Origin: Candidatus Zhuqueibacterota bacterium
Lineage (GTDB): Bacteria; Zhuqueibacterota; Zhuqueibacteria; Residuimicrobiales; Krinioviventaceae
Assembly (NCBI GenBank): GCA_016934825.1
Contig: JAFGSB010000070.1
Span: 62,001-126,000 of the forward strand
Direction: 5' to 3'
Length of the DNA stretch: 64,000 nucleotides
Every line of letters begins with the position of its first letter. The stretch's first letter is position 1. Under the pieces are notes generated by a model. The model saw only the letters and a list, made by a program, of their open reading frames with translations. It was not told the DNA's origin and searched no databases. Shown piece by piece: positions 36,363 through 44,931 of this stretch. The position numbers and the translations under genes are program-made.

Positions 36363-37064
36363 ATGTTAACCAAAAATATTTCAAAATGTATTTTAATTTT
36401 TTCCGTTTTAATGTATGTGTTTGTTTTCATTGGCCTGATACAATTAACCGGCACAGCAAACGCCCAGGATATGAAACCGATTGAGATCAAACTGCCAAAA
36501 CCCATGTTTGTCGGTACGCCGCAAAATTTACAAGTACCGAACCTGGAAAAACCGCTTGGCAAGGCCCGTCCACCGTTTCTTGCCCCGGCCGGGACTGAAA
36601 ATGTTGCCCTGGGTAAACCCATCGCCAGTACGGACGAAGAACCGATTATCGGTGAAATTGATATGATCACCGACGACGACAAAGAGGCCGCCGACGGCAG
36701 TTATGTGGAATTGGGACCATTTCTGCAGCACGTTACCATTGATCTGGAAGCCCGTTATAATATTTATGCGGTAATCGTTTGGCATTTTCACAAACAGCCG
36801 CGCATATATTTTGATGTTATTATCCAGGTATCAGACGACCCCAATTTTGTCAAAGGTGTGACAACTATTTTCAATAACGACATTGACAATTCCGCGGGCC
36901 TGGGTGTGGGTAAAGATATGCATTATGTTGAAACGGCGGAGGGTAAACTGATCGACGCCAAGGGCGTACAGGGCCGTTATGTCCGACTGTACAGTAATGG
37001 AAATAACAATAATGATCTGAATCATTATATTGAGGTAGCCGTTTACGGTACCCCGGTGAAGTGA
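36363..37064 (+). CDS. Secreted discoidin (F5/8 type C)-like protein
   Basis: 233 residues. Signal peptide about 1-38, ending in TANA. After a Pro-rich stretch (LPKPMFVGTPQNLQVPNLE), residues 85-233 have a galactose-binding-domain pattern: NVALGKPIAS, a VELGPFLQHVTIDLE strand, YAVIVWHFHKQPRIYFDV, VQGRYVRLYSN and YIEVAVYG. This fold binds glycans or lipid head groups. AAGGAGA precedes the ATG. Its stop overlaps the GTG of the next gene by four bases, so it is translationally coupled to an Agl23-type membrane protein. Confidence 0.75.
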   Translation: MLTKNISKCILIFSVLMYVFVFIGLIQLTGTANAQDMKPIEIKLPKPMFVGTPQNLQVPNLEKPLGKARPPFLAPAGTENVALGKPIASTDEEPIIGEIDMITDDDKEAADGSYVELGPFLQHVTIDLEARYNIYAVIVWHFHKQPRIYFDVIIQVSDDPNFVKGVTTIFNNDIDNSAGLGVGKDMHYVETAEGKLIDAKGVQGRYVRLYSNGNNNNDLNHYIEVAVYGTPVK

Positions 37065-38662
37065 AATATACTTTAAGTAAAATTTTCGTTTTTTTTATTA
37101 TCTTGCTGATCGCGGCGGCTCTCCGGCTGCCGCGGTTAACCATGCGTCCAATGCATACCGATGAAGCCATTCACGCCGTCAAGTTCGGAACGCTGCTTGA
37201 AAAAGGGGAATACTCATACGACAGCAATGAATATCATGGGCCCACACTCAATTACTTTACCCTGATTCCGGCCTGGTTAAAAGCTCAAAAAACATTTATT
37301 GATACGGATGAAGCCACTTTGCGTCTCATTCCGGTTGCTTTCGGGATCGGATTAATATTACTGCTTTTATTGGTGGTTGACGGGTTAAGCTGGCCGGTTA
37401 TCCTCGCGGGCGCCTTTTTTACGGCGGTTTCTCCTGCCATGGTCTTTTACAGTCGTTATTATATCATGGAAATACTGCTCGTATGTTTCAGCTTCGGCGT
37501 CATTGTTTCCGGCTATCGCTATCTGAAAAGCAAAAATATATTCTGGGCGGCTTCTGCCGGACTTTTTTTCGGACTGATGCATGCGACCAAAGAAACGTGT
37601 ATTATCGTTTATGGTGCGATGGGACTGGCGTTATTCCTCGTCTGGTTGTTCTGGTACCGGAAGGATCCTTTTCCAACCTCTTTTGACAGAAAAACCATTT
37701 TACGGCATTCGGCCGTTTTTATTTTATCCGCCGCGATCGTTTCCGCCCTGTTCTTTTCCTCTTTCGGCCGTAATCCAAAAGGCGTGCTGGATTCGATTCT
37801 CACTTTTAAATCATATTTTTTTAAAGCCGGTAATTTCAACTTTCACATTTATCCCTGGGATTATTATTTTAAGTTATTGTTATATTCCAAAAGCATGAAC
37901 GGCCCGGTATGGACCGAGGTTTTTATCCTTATTTCAGGTGCGCTGGGATTTTTTGTTGCGGTTTTGAGCCACGGCGTAAAAAAAGTTGATACCGCTTTTT
38001 TACGCTTTATTGCCCTTTATACATTTATATTGGCTGTCGTTCATTCAATAATTCCATATAAAACACCCTGGATTATGCTGGGTTTTTTGCATGGATTGAT
38101 TCTGCTGGCCGGCGCCGGGATAATTTATTTATTCAAATTGCGTTCCGGCTTTATGACCAAACTGGTACTTGGCCTTATTTTTTTTGCGGGCGGAACGCAC
38201 CTGATTTGGCAAAGTTATTTATCCAATTTTAAATATTACACCGATCCGGGAAATCCTTATGTTTACTCACACCCCGGAAAAGATATTTTCACGATCACGC
38301 AGCGTATTAAGGACCTGGCCAAAATAAACCCGGATGGATTCAACACATATATTGAAGTCATTTGTCCGGATGATGATTACTGGCCACTGCCCTGGTATTT
38401 GCGGGAATTCCCCAATATCGGCTGGTGGAATAAAGTGAATATGCAGAATCCCGCGGCCCCCATAATTCTCGCCTCGCCCCGGCTCGAACCGGATGTTATG
38501 TATAAACTTTACGAGCTCCCCCCGCCGGGTCAAAAAAATTTATATGTCCCGCTTTTTGATACATATATGGAACTACGCCCGCTGGTCGAAATACGCGGTT
38601 ATGTTAAAAAAGAACTCTGGGACCGGTATTATTATCAACAAACCCCGGATACAAATCGGTAA
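37061..38662 (+). CDS. TIGR03663/Agl23-type GT39-like membrane protein
   Basis: 533 residues starting at GTG 37061 inside a GTGA overlap. About ten transmembrane segments follow a first-loop motif RLPRLTMRPMHTDEAIHA, the acidic first-loop signature of GT39/GT-C transferases and a hallmark of TIGR03663 ('flippase activity-associated protein Agl23'). Another marker is GLMHATKETCI. Enzymes of this type transfer sugars from a lipid carrier outside the membrane, or help flip it. A soluble C-terminal domain (about 400-533) holds CPDDDYWPLPWYLREFPN. The later GT2 gene (39646-40383) is of the kind that makes the lipid-linked sugar. Substrate unknown. Confidence 0.85.
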   Translation: MKYTLSKIFVFFIILLIAAALRLPRLTMRPMHTDEAIHAVKFGTLLEKGEYSYDSNEYHGPTLNYFTLIPAWLKAQKTFIDTDEATLRLIPVAFGIGLILLLLLVVDGLSWPVILAGAFFTAVSPAMVFYSRYYIMEILLVCFSFGVIVSGYRYLKSKNIFWAASAGLFFGLMHATKETCIIVYGAMGLALFLVWLFWYRKDPFPTSFDRKTILRHSAVFILSAAIVSALFFSSFGRNPKGVLDSILTFKSYFFKAGNFNFHIYPWDYYFKLLLYSKSMNGPVWTEVFILISGALGFFVAVLSHGVKKVDTAFLRFIALYTFILAVVHSIIPYKTPWIMLGFLHGLILLAGAGIIYLFKLRSGFMTKLVLGLIFFAGGTHLIWQSYLSNFKYYTDPGNPYVYSHPGKDIFTITQRIKDLAKINPDGFNTYIEVICPDDDYWPLPWYLREFPNIGWWNKVNMQNPAAPIILASPRLEPDVMYKLYELPPPGQKNLYVPLFDTYMELRPLVEIRGYVKKELWDRYYYQQTPDTNR

Positions 38663-38677
38663 CAAAAGAAGTTGATT

Positions 38678-39643
38678 ATGAATGATATCTCGATAAACAA
38701 TATCTTACAGCAAAGCGGATTTTCCGCCCAACATAAGACCAACCGGTATTCTCATAAGGCCATGGCAACCATTTATGAAATTTTTATTTGTGACGAAGAC
38801 GCATCCTACGCGCAGCAGGCGTCATGGGAGGCCTTTCAACTACTCGATAACCTGGAAATGGACCTGAGCCGTTTCCTGGAAAACAGCGACATCGCGAGAA
38901 TTAACAATTCCGCGGCGCATGTGCCCGTCCGGATAGGCCTGGATGCATTAAATTGCTTACAGGAGTGTTCCCGTTTTTATTCGGAGACGGACGGAGCATT
39001 TGATATAACGGTAGGATCCCTGACGGAGTGCTGGCTCAATAAAGATAAAACCCTGCGGCGGCCCTCACAAAAAGAGGTCGTTTCGGCCAAAAGCTTAACG
39101 GGAATGGATCTTTTGTTGATTCATGATAGTGATTATACCGTTGAGCTGACGGATTCTCCGGTCCGTATTGATCTTGGGGGCTATGGTAAAGGTTATGCCG
39201 TAGACCGGATGGCGGAACTTTTACAGGAATGGGACATCAACAGCTTTTTGATTCACGGCGGGATGAGCTCGGTTCTGGCCCGCGGCGAATTAACGGGAGA
39301 AAAGGGCTGGCCTGTATCGATCAGCGATCCGTTCCACTCGCATAAAATGATCAGTAAATATATATTAAAAAACAGGGCAATGAGCGGCTCGGGTCTGCAA
39401 AAGGGGAGTCATATCATCGATCCGCGCACGGCCGCCCCCTTGCGGAAGAAAAGGGCCGTGTGGACGTTTGCTTCTGATGCCGCCGAATGCGACGCCCTGT
39501 CCACGGCATTTATGATTATGTCATTGATGGAAATTGAACAATATTGCGGTCAACACCCGGATATTTACAGCGTAATTCTGAACGAAAATGATGTTAATGA
39601 AAAAGAAAATAACAGAATGCACTGTTTTGGCCGGTATCAATAA
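38678..39643 (+). CDS. apbE: FAD:protein FMN transferase
   Basis: 321 residues from ATG 38678. ApbE family markers: MATIYEIFI near the start, SRFLENSDIARIN, RIDLGGYGKGYAVD, IHGGMSSVLARG and HIIDPRTAAPL, with the magnesium-site Asp and Ser/Thr in the last segment (SDAAECDALSTAFM). The enzyme attaches FMN from FAD to Ser or Thr of target flavoproteins such as RnfG or NqrC. It has no signal peptide or lipobox, unlike many exported ApbE proteins, so it is probably cytosolic or its leader is atypical. No target with an FMN-attachment motif was seen in the window. It ends 2 bp from a convergent gene. Confidence 0.88.
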   Translation: MNDISINNILQQSGFSAQHKTNRYSHKAMATIYEIFICDEDASYAQQASWEAFQLLDNLEMDLSRFLENSDIARINNSAAHVPVRIGLDALNCLQECSRFYSETDGAFDITVGSLTECWLNKDKTLRRPSQKEVVSAKSLTGMDLLLIHDSDYTVELTDSPVRIDLGGYGKGYAVDRMAELLQEWDINSFLIHGGMSSVLARGELTGEKGWPVSISDPFHSHKMISKYILKNRAMSGSGLQKGSHIIDPRTAAPLRKKRAVWTFASDAAECDALSTAFMIMSLMEIEQYCGQHPDIYSVILNENDVNEKENNRMHCFGRYQ

Positions 39644-39645
39644 AT

Positions 39646-40383
39646 TTATTTTATCCCCTTTTTCTCGATCGACAATACTTTTTTTATCCTCAACAATTCC
39701 CTGATCATATTCACCGGCACCCGGCTGAGTGATAAACGGCTGTCGGAATCTGCCGTCCAGTCTATGGGGAACTCTAAAATCCGGAATCCTGCATGCCAGG
39801 CGCGAAGAATAACCTCAATATCCAGCATAAATCCGTTAGTTATACATTTACCGTACAGGGAACGGCCGAGTTCGCCTTTATACATTTTCAGCCCGCATTG
39901 CGTGTCGGTAAGACCGGAAGGTATTTTCATAAAAAAAGTTAAAAATTTTCTGAATAAATATGAAGAAATCCGCCTGGTCCATTTATGTGGTTTTAAAATC
40001 CGGCTTTCCGGTAAATAGCGTGAACCATGGGCAATATCACAAACATCATTTCTGAGCAGTTGTAATCCCCGCAAAACATGATCATAAGACACACAATTTC
40101 CGCTGTCGATAAACATCACGATATCGCCCGACGAGCTGTTCATACCGGTACGGACGGCGTATCCTTTGCCGGTATTTTCTTTATAATAAATAACCTTCAA
40201 CCTGATCTCCGGGGGAGTTTCGGTGTTTTTTGCAGCTTCCGCCGTATTATCCCGGCTGCCGTCATCGACGACGATTATTTCCCCCTCTAAGGAATTGTTG
40301 ATAAGGAACAACGAGGCCGCTTCAATATCAATACCAATTTTTTTGCTCTCTTCAAAAACCGGAATAACAATAGAAATATCCAT
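39646..40383 (-). CDS. Family 2 glycosyltransferase, dolichyl/polyprenyl-phosphate sugar transferase-like
   Basis: 245 residues, a complete GT-A domain without C-terminal membrane segments. It shows ISIVIPVFEESKKI, EIIVVDDGSRDNT, NTGKGYAVRTGMN, MFIDSGN at the place of the DxD motif (D-S-G here) and a basic C-terminal helix (RVPVNMIRELLRIKKVL). It resembles Alg5/DPM1-type enzymes that load a sugar from a nucleotide onto a polyprenyl phosphate at the membrane face. The Agl23-type protein at 37061 on the opposite strand could be the user of such a lipid sugar. Confidence 0.85.
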   Translation of the reverse strand: MDISIVIPVFEESKKIGIDIEAASLFLINNSLEGEIIVVDDGSRDNTAEAAKNTETPPEIRLKVIYYKENTGKGYAVRTGMNSSSGDIVMFIDSGNCVSYDHVLRGLQLLRNDVCDIAHGSRYLPESRILKPHKWTRRISSYLFRKFLTFFMKIPSGLTDTQCGLKMYKGELGRSLYGKCITNGFMLDIEVILRAWHAGFRILEFPIDWTADSDSRLSLSRVPVNMIRELLRIKKVLSIEKKGIK

Positions 40384-40711
40384 TCGTCTATAATTCCTGA
40401 AAACCTGTTCATTTATAATTTTTCGCTCTTTTAACTGCCATTAATGAGATTGAAGCGGTTATCATGACTGTCCAATTCTTCTTTGTTTACTCACGTTAAA
40501 ACATAGGATCAAAAACTTGTATTATATTCCCGTTAAAGTAATATATCAAAAATAGCCTGAATAGCAAGTTTTTTCGTTGAGTTACTCGTACTGGGTACAA
40601 ATTCATTGATGAAAATCCCGGATTTTACAAATATACCGGACGCCGGTAATAAAAAAAAATATAAAAATTGCTTGCTCAATAAAAAGAATATCAATATATT
40701 ATTTACATCAA
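40384..40711. other. Intergenic DNA before the cobalamin riboswitch
   Basis: AT-rich, with no gene seen. It holds the promoter of the minus-strand GT2 gene and, on the plus strand, the promoter of the riboswitch-btuB transcript. I cannot pick exact -35/-10 elements. Confidence 0.4.
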
Positions 40712-40880
40712 AATTTTGGTTTCATTACAGAATGAAAAGGGAAGCCGGTGAAAATCCGGCGCAGCCCCGCTACTGTGACGGGTTACAATAACCGCAATTG
40801 TCATCTAAGGACAAAGCCACTGGATTTTCCGGGAAGGCGCGGTTAAAGACTTGACACCCGGAGCCAGGAGACCTGCCAAA
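40712..40880 (+). ncRNA. Cobalamin riboswitch
   Basis: The conserved core is present in order: GGGAAGCCGGTGAAAATCC near 40739, GCAGCCCCGCTACTGTGACGG near 40761, the B12-box GCCACTGG near 40816, GGGAAGGCGCGG near 40831, and CCAGGAGACCTGCC at 40864-40877. It senses adenosyl- or related cobalamin and represses the gene after it. It lies 240 bp upstream of a BtuB-like receptor gene, and no other gene intervenes. Confidence 0.95.
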
Positions 40881-40936
40881 AATTAAGAGTGAGCAGCCTT
40901 CGCGGGTGAGGCATGCCGTCCTACTTCAAGGGAATA

Positions 40937-40968
40937 TTCCGTAGTTATAATACGGAAATTTTATTATT
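40937..40968 (+). terminator. Possible expression-platform terminator of the riboswitch
   Basis: Seven-bp stem TTCCGTA (40937-40943) and TACGGAA (40951-40957), followed by ATTTTATTATT. It is positioned where a ligand-controlled terminator would be expected. The stem is GC-poor, so control of translation instead cannot be excluded. Confidence 0.45.
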
Positions 40969-41120
40969 CTCACCTGAAAGTTTGTTCACAGCATTTTTTC
41001 AATCAGACAGTTTTTTATAACGAAACGTAAAATACCGGTTTACAGTTTGTTCCGGCATTTTCACTTGCGGTAAATAAAACTGTAAATAATCAATAACCAT
41101 AGAACATTTAAGGAGCAGCC

Positions 41121-43298
41121 ATGAACAAAACAATCAGGTTATTTTTTATAGGAATTTGGATGTTACATACTTTGGCGGCAGGGCTTTTGGGTGCAACCCT
41201 GACGGGCAGGGTTGTGGATATCGTCTCAAAAATGCCCATTTCCGACGTCAATGTTTCAATAGAAAATGAAAATATCGGCTCGGCCACAAATGCCGACGGC
41301 TTTTTTCACATTAAAAATACCCCAGCGGGCGCCTGCAGGTTAATTATTTCAGCAATTGGTTATAAACACGAAGAAATAATCAACCTGAGGTTGGGCGCCG
41401 GACAACAAAAAAATATTTACGTTGAGCTGACGCCGGTCGTTATTGAGGGTCAAAGTATCATGATAACCGCGACAAGGAACCGGTCTTTGCTGCGTGATCT
41501 GCCGGTTTCCGGGGCCATCATATCCGCTGATGTCCTGGAAAATAGAAATGTTATTTCCATCGGCGAAGCGATCAAACCGGTTTCAGGCTTGTCATTAAAA
41601 ACGTATGGCAGTACGGGCGCAATGGAAACCATTTCGCTGCGCGGCTCCACCTTTGAACAGGTGCTTATTTTATGGGACGGACAGCGTATCAATTCCCCTC
41701 TCAACGGCGGAATCGATTTGAGTACCATATCACTACAATCTTTGGAGAAAATCGAAATCGTACAGGATGGTTATTCGTCCCTGTACGGCGCCGATGCGAT
41801 GGCGGGCGTTGTCAATTTGATCAGTAAATCACATTCCAATGACGGTAAACTTCATGGTTCCATGAATACGACTCTCGGTTCATTCGGTTTACGAAAAACA
41901 AATCTGTCCGTCAATCAAGGCCTGGGGCATGTCAGCTATCTGCTTGCGGCCAACCGGATAACAAGCGACGGCGATTTCGAATACGAAAACAAAAATGCCG
42001 ACAACGGCAAAACCGAAGCCCTTGTCCGTAATAATGCCGGACTGGAACAAAATTCATATTTCGGTAAAATATCCTGGGACGTGTCGCCCGCAACCAAAAT
42101 AAACGCACTGGGCGAATGGACCAAAATAGACCGGGGCGTGCCAGGTTCCCTGGTCTATCCGACTGTCGACGGGGAACAGCAGGATGAAAGCGCCCGTTAC
42201 CATTTAAAACTGGAATCAACACCGGTAAATTATCTTACTTTCAGGGTCGGTACATTTTATCATAAACACAATATTCATTATGTTGACCGGAATCCCTATT
42301 TCCCGACCGACAGCCAGAATGACGCCGAATTTTACGGCTTAAATGTTCAGGGCGACATAAAAATAACCCGGCAAATCCTGGTATTCGGTTTTTCAATACA
42401 ACAGGATAACGGCGAGGGAAGCGATGTCGGGCACCATTCCAGGGACAACACCGCATTTTTTGCTTTCGGAGAATTCAATTTATTATCTTCCGGCAGTCCG
42501 TTTTCCATTATGGTGATGCCCTCTCTCCGGTTCGATTCTTTTTCCGATTTTGGCAATGTGGTCAATCCACGGATCGGACTTCTTCTATCCAAACCGGGAC
42601 TAAAATATTTAGGCCTGCGCGGCAGTTGGGGACGCTCTTTTCGCGCCCCTTCCTTTAACGACCTGTACTGGGCGGAGGATATGTTCACGAAAGGGAATCC
42701 CGATCTGGAAGTGGAAAAATCCGATAATTATGAAATCGGTTTGCGGGCCGACCTGCCGTTGGCGGGCGGTATGAGCGCGGATATATGTTACTTTGATAAA
42801 AATGCCGACAACCTGATCAATTGGGGGCTGGATTCAAAATCCGGTAAATTTATGCCGGACAATGTAAGCGCCGCCCGTTTATGCGGACAGGAGTTAACCA
42901 TTTCCGTCAGCAAACTGGCCGGGTTCCTGTCGACAGAACTGAATATTACGCGCATGTCCGCCATAAATAAAAGCGGCATCCCCGGACTGGACGGGAAAAA
43001 ATTAACTTACCGCTCTCCCCTTTCCGCCGGTCTGTCCGCCGGGGTTGATTTGAAAGCCATTCATATTACTTTAACGGCCACACACCTGGGTAAAAGATAT
43101 ACAAATGAAATGAATGAAAACTCGCTCGATCCACATACGGTGGTCGATGCGGATCTGGCATGTCAACCTGTCATTGGCAATATTAAATTTAATTTTATTT
43201 TATCGGTTTTGAATATGTTTGATGAAAAGTATACCATTGTAGAATCTTACCCCATGCCGGGCAGGATGTACAGGTTCATGGCCGGAATTGGTTTGTAA
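41121..43298 (+). CDS. btuB: TonB-dependent receptor, BtuB-like, with N-terminal carboxypeptidase-regulatory-like domain
   Basis: 725 residues. Signal peptide about 1-24. A CarboxypepD_reg-like domain (about 26-112, TLTGRVVDIVSKMPISDVNV) comes before the plug (about 115-235, ITATRNRS, SLRGSTFEQVLILWDGQRIN, SLYGADAMAGVVNLISK). A 22-strand-type barrel ends with an aromatic residue pattern (MYRFMAGIGL). AAGGAG precedes the ATG. Control by a cobalamin riboswitch makes cobalamin or cobinamide the likely cargo, taken up across the outer membrane with TonB energy. The corrinoid methyl-transfer genes downstream would use it. No BtuCDF transporter is in the window. Confidence 0.9.
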   Translation: MNKTIRLFFIGIWMLHTLAAGLLGATLTGRVVDIVSKMPISDVNVSIENENIGSATNADGFFHIKNTPAGACRLIISAIGYKHEEIINLRLGAGQQKNIYVELTPVVIEGQSIMITATRNRSLLRDLPVSGAIISADVLENRNVISIGEAIKPVSGLSLKTYGSTGAMETISLRGSTFEQVLILWDGQRINSPLNGGIDLSTISLQSLEKIEIVQDGYSSLYGADAMAGVVNLISKSHSNDGKLHGSMNTTLGSFGLRKTNLSVNQGLGHVSYLLAANRITSDGDFEYENKNADNGKTEALVRNNAGLEQNSYFGKISWDVSPATKINALGEWTKIDRGVPGSLVYPTVDGEQQDESARYHLKLESTPVNYLTFRVGTFYHKHNIHYVDRNPYFPTDSQNDAEFYGLNVQGDIKITRQILVFGFSIQQDNGEGSDVGHHSRDNTAFFAFGEFNLLSSGSPFSIMVMPSLRFDSFSDFGNVVNPRIGLLLSKPGLKYLGLRGSWGRSFRAPSFNDLYWAEDMFTKGNPDLEVEKSDNYEIGLRADLPLAGGMSADICYFDKNADNLINWGLDSKSGKFMPDNVSAARLCGQELTISVSKLAGFLSTELNITRMSAINKSGIPGLDGKKLTYRSPLSAGLSAGVDLKAIHITLTATHLGKRYTNEMNENSLDPHTVVDADLACQPVIGNIKFNFILSVLNMFDEKYTIVESYPMPGRMYRFMAGIGL

Positions 43299-43839
43299 AG
43301 TTTACAACCTGTTTTCCATTGAAAAATTACCACACCCCGGGGGCTGACAAACTCCGGGGTGTGAATAAAATCATGTATTAGCCCCGTACTGAAAAAATCC
43401 CATTCCCCCGGCGATACCGGCATTTTATTTGTACACAGGAAGTTAACCATGATCAGTATTTACCGGTAAACCAACTCTAAAACGGGATAAGCCGGTCTAT
43501 TGAATACCGACATAAACGAATCACCCTTTTAAAATAATTCTTTATTATAAATTTACAGTTTTCTTTTGTTTTCTAAATGTGATGTGATGTGATGTATTTT
43601 TTACTTGCATTTTATTTACGACTATATTAAATTCTACTTATAAACGAATTCAAAAAAAACCGCTTACCGTATATATAAACACTACATAACTGTTATTCGA
43701 ATAAACATCAAAAACAATTATTGGACAATATATATATAATCAAACAAAAAAAACTCCGCAAGCGTTAATATATAAATTGAAAAGGTAAGAGTGCGGCCGG
43801 GCAAATGTCCGTATATTGGTAATTTTAAATAATTTTTTT
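43299..43839. other. Intergenic region between btuB and the regulator gene
   Basis: 541 bp. It contains the terminator at 43331-43363 and a short pentanucleotide repeat (GATGT three times, 43581-43595). The remainder is AT-rich DNA that must carry the promoter of the regulator. No gene was recognised. Confidence 0.45.
43331..43363 (+). terminator. Terminator after btuB
   Basis: Perfect 10-bp arms CACACCCCGG (43331-43340) and CCGGGGTGTG (43354-43363), very GC-rich, 33 bp after the btuB stop. The T run is weak on the plus strand. A TAATTTTT run follows on the minus strand, so it may work in both directions. Confidence 0.65.
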
Positions 43840-44880
43840 ATGGAAACCGAACAAAAATTTATACCCATATACCAGCAGCTTTATGATTTTTATAAACAGG
43901 CCATACTGACCCAGGAATTCCCTCCCGGTTCACGGATCGATTCCATTAACCGTATAATCGGCCGTTTTAACGTATCCCGGGAAACGGCAAAAATGGTGTT
44001 AAATAAGCTTGCCGCCGATAAACTGATTCTGCAAAAGGCGGGTAAAGGTTCCTTTGTCGCGGATCTGGGACCCAGAAAAGCCGTCTGGGGTGTCGTAGTG
44101 CCGTTTTTTTCCGCCCAGATCGACAGCCTGTTGACCTTTTTAAGGGAATTCGCTTTTACAGCCGGTAAAAAAATGGAACATTTTATTGATTATAACAACT
44201 GGCAGGAGGAAATTCGGCTTGTCGGTACAATGATACAGCAGCGCTACGAAGCGGTTATTGTTGTCCCCACGCTGGATGAAACAAAAACCGCCGATTTTTA
44301 TAAACATCTGGTGTCCGGCGGAACGGTCGTCACATTACTCGATCATACCATGGCCGGGTCCTATTTCACCTATGCCATTCAGAGTTACGACCTTGGTGTA
44401 AAGCGGGCGGTTCAGTATTTGACGGACACAAACAATGGTAATCTGACTTTTATCAAAAATGGAATCTGGGCGGGACGAAATATGGTGCAGGAATTAATGG
44501 AAGGGACATTCAAAAACTTTGTCGAACAGGAAACCCCGGACCGGAAAGCCTTTGTACTGGACAATGTGCAGACCGTTACACCGGAATTTTTAACTCAAAA
44601 CAATATAACCGGTATCTTCTGCAGCGATGATGCCGACGCGATCCGAATTATCGGTCGTCTGTTACAATGGCATTCCCGGATCCCGGATGACATTTCTGTT
44701 ATCAGCTATGGTAATACCGATCTGGCAAAATATTTCACACCCAAAATAACGTCAATCGACAGCCACTGCAGGGAATTGGCCGAAAAGACAGCCGACATAA
44801 TCCGACAGCATTTAAACGGACAGGATGTCCGCTACAGCCAGTATGTTATACAACCTGATCTGATCATTCGGGATACGTAA
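43840..44880 (+). CDS. GntR-type regulator with LacI-like sensor domain
   Basis: 346 residues from ATG 43840; a TTG at 43816 adds only a leader of no domain. Residues about 8-78 are a GntR winged helix (FIPIYQQLYDFYKQAIL, PPGSRIDSINRIIGRFNVS, KAGKGSFVADLG). The remaining about 265 residues are a periplasmic-binding-protein-like sensor of the LacI/GalR kind (WGVVVPFFSAQIDSLL, ISVISYGNTDLAKYF, ITSIDSHCRELAEKTADII). Regulators with this AraR-like architecture mostly bind sugars. It stands 51 bp before the corrinoid operon and probably controls it, so the methylated substrate may be a sugar derivative. No clear Shine-Dalgarno site was seen. Confidence 0.85.
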   Translation: METEQKFIPIYQQLYDFYKQAILTQEFPPGSRIDSINRIIGRFNVSRETAKMVLNKLAADKLILQKAGKGSFVADLGPRKAVWGVVVPFFSAQIDSLLTFLREFAFTAGKKMEHFIDYNNWQEEIRLVGTMIQQRYEAVIVVPTLDETKTADFYKHLVSGGTVVTLLDHTMAGSYFTYAIQSYDLGVKRAVQYLTDTNNGNLTFIKNGIWAGRNMVQELMEGTFKNFVEQETPDRKAFVLDNVQTVTPEFLTQNNITGIFCSDDADAIRIIGRLLQWHSRIPDDISVISYGNTDLAKYFTPKITSIDSHCRELAEKTADIIRQHLNGQDVRYSQYVIQPDLIIRDT

Positions 44881-44931
44881 TATAACATGATCGATAGTAT
44901 GATGAATCAGAACGACGTATAAGGAGATGTA

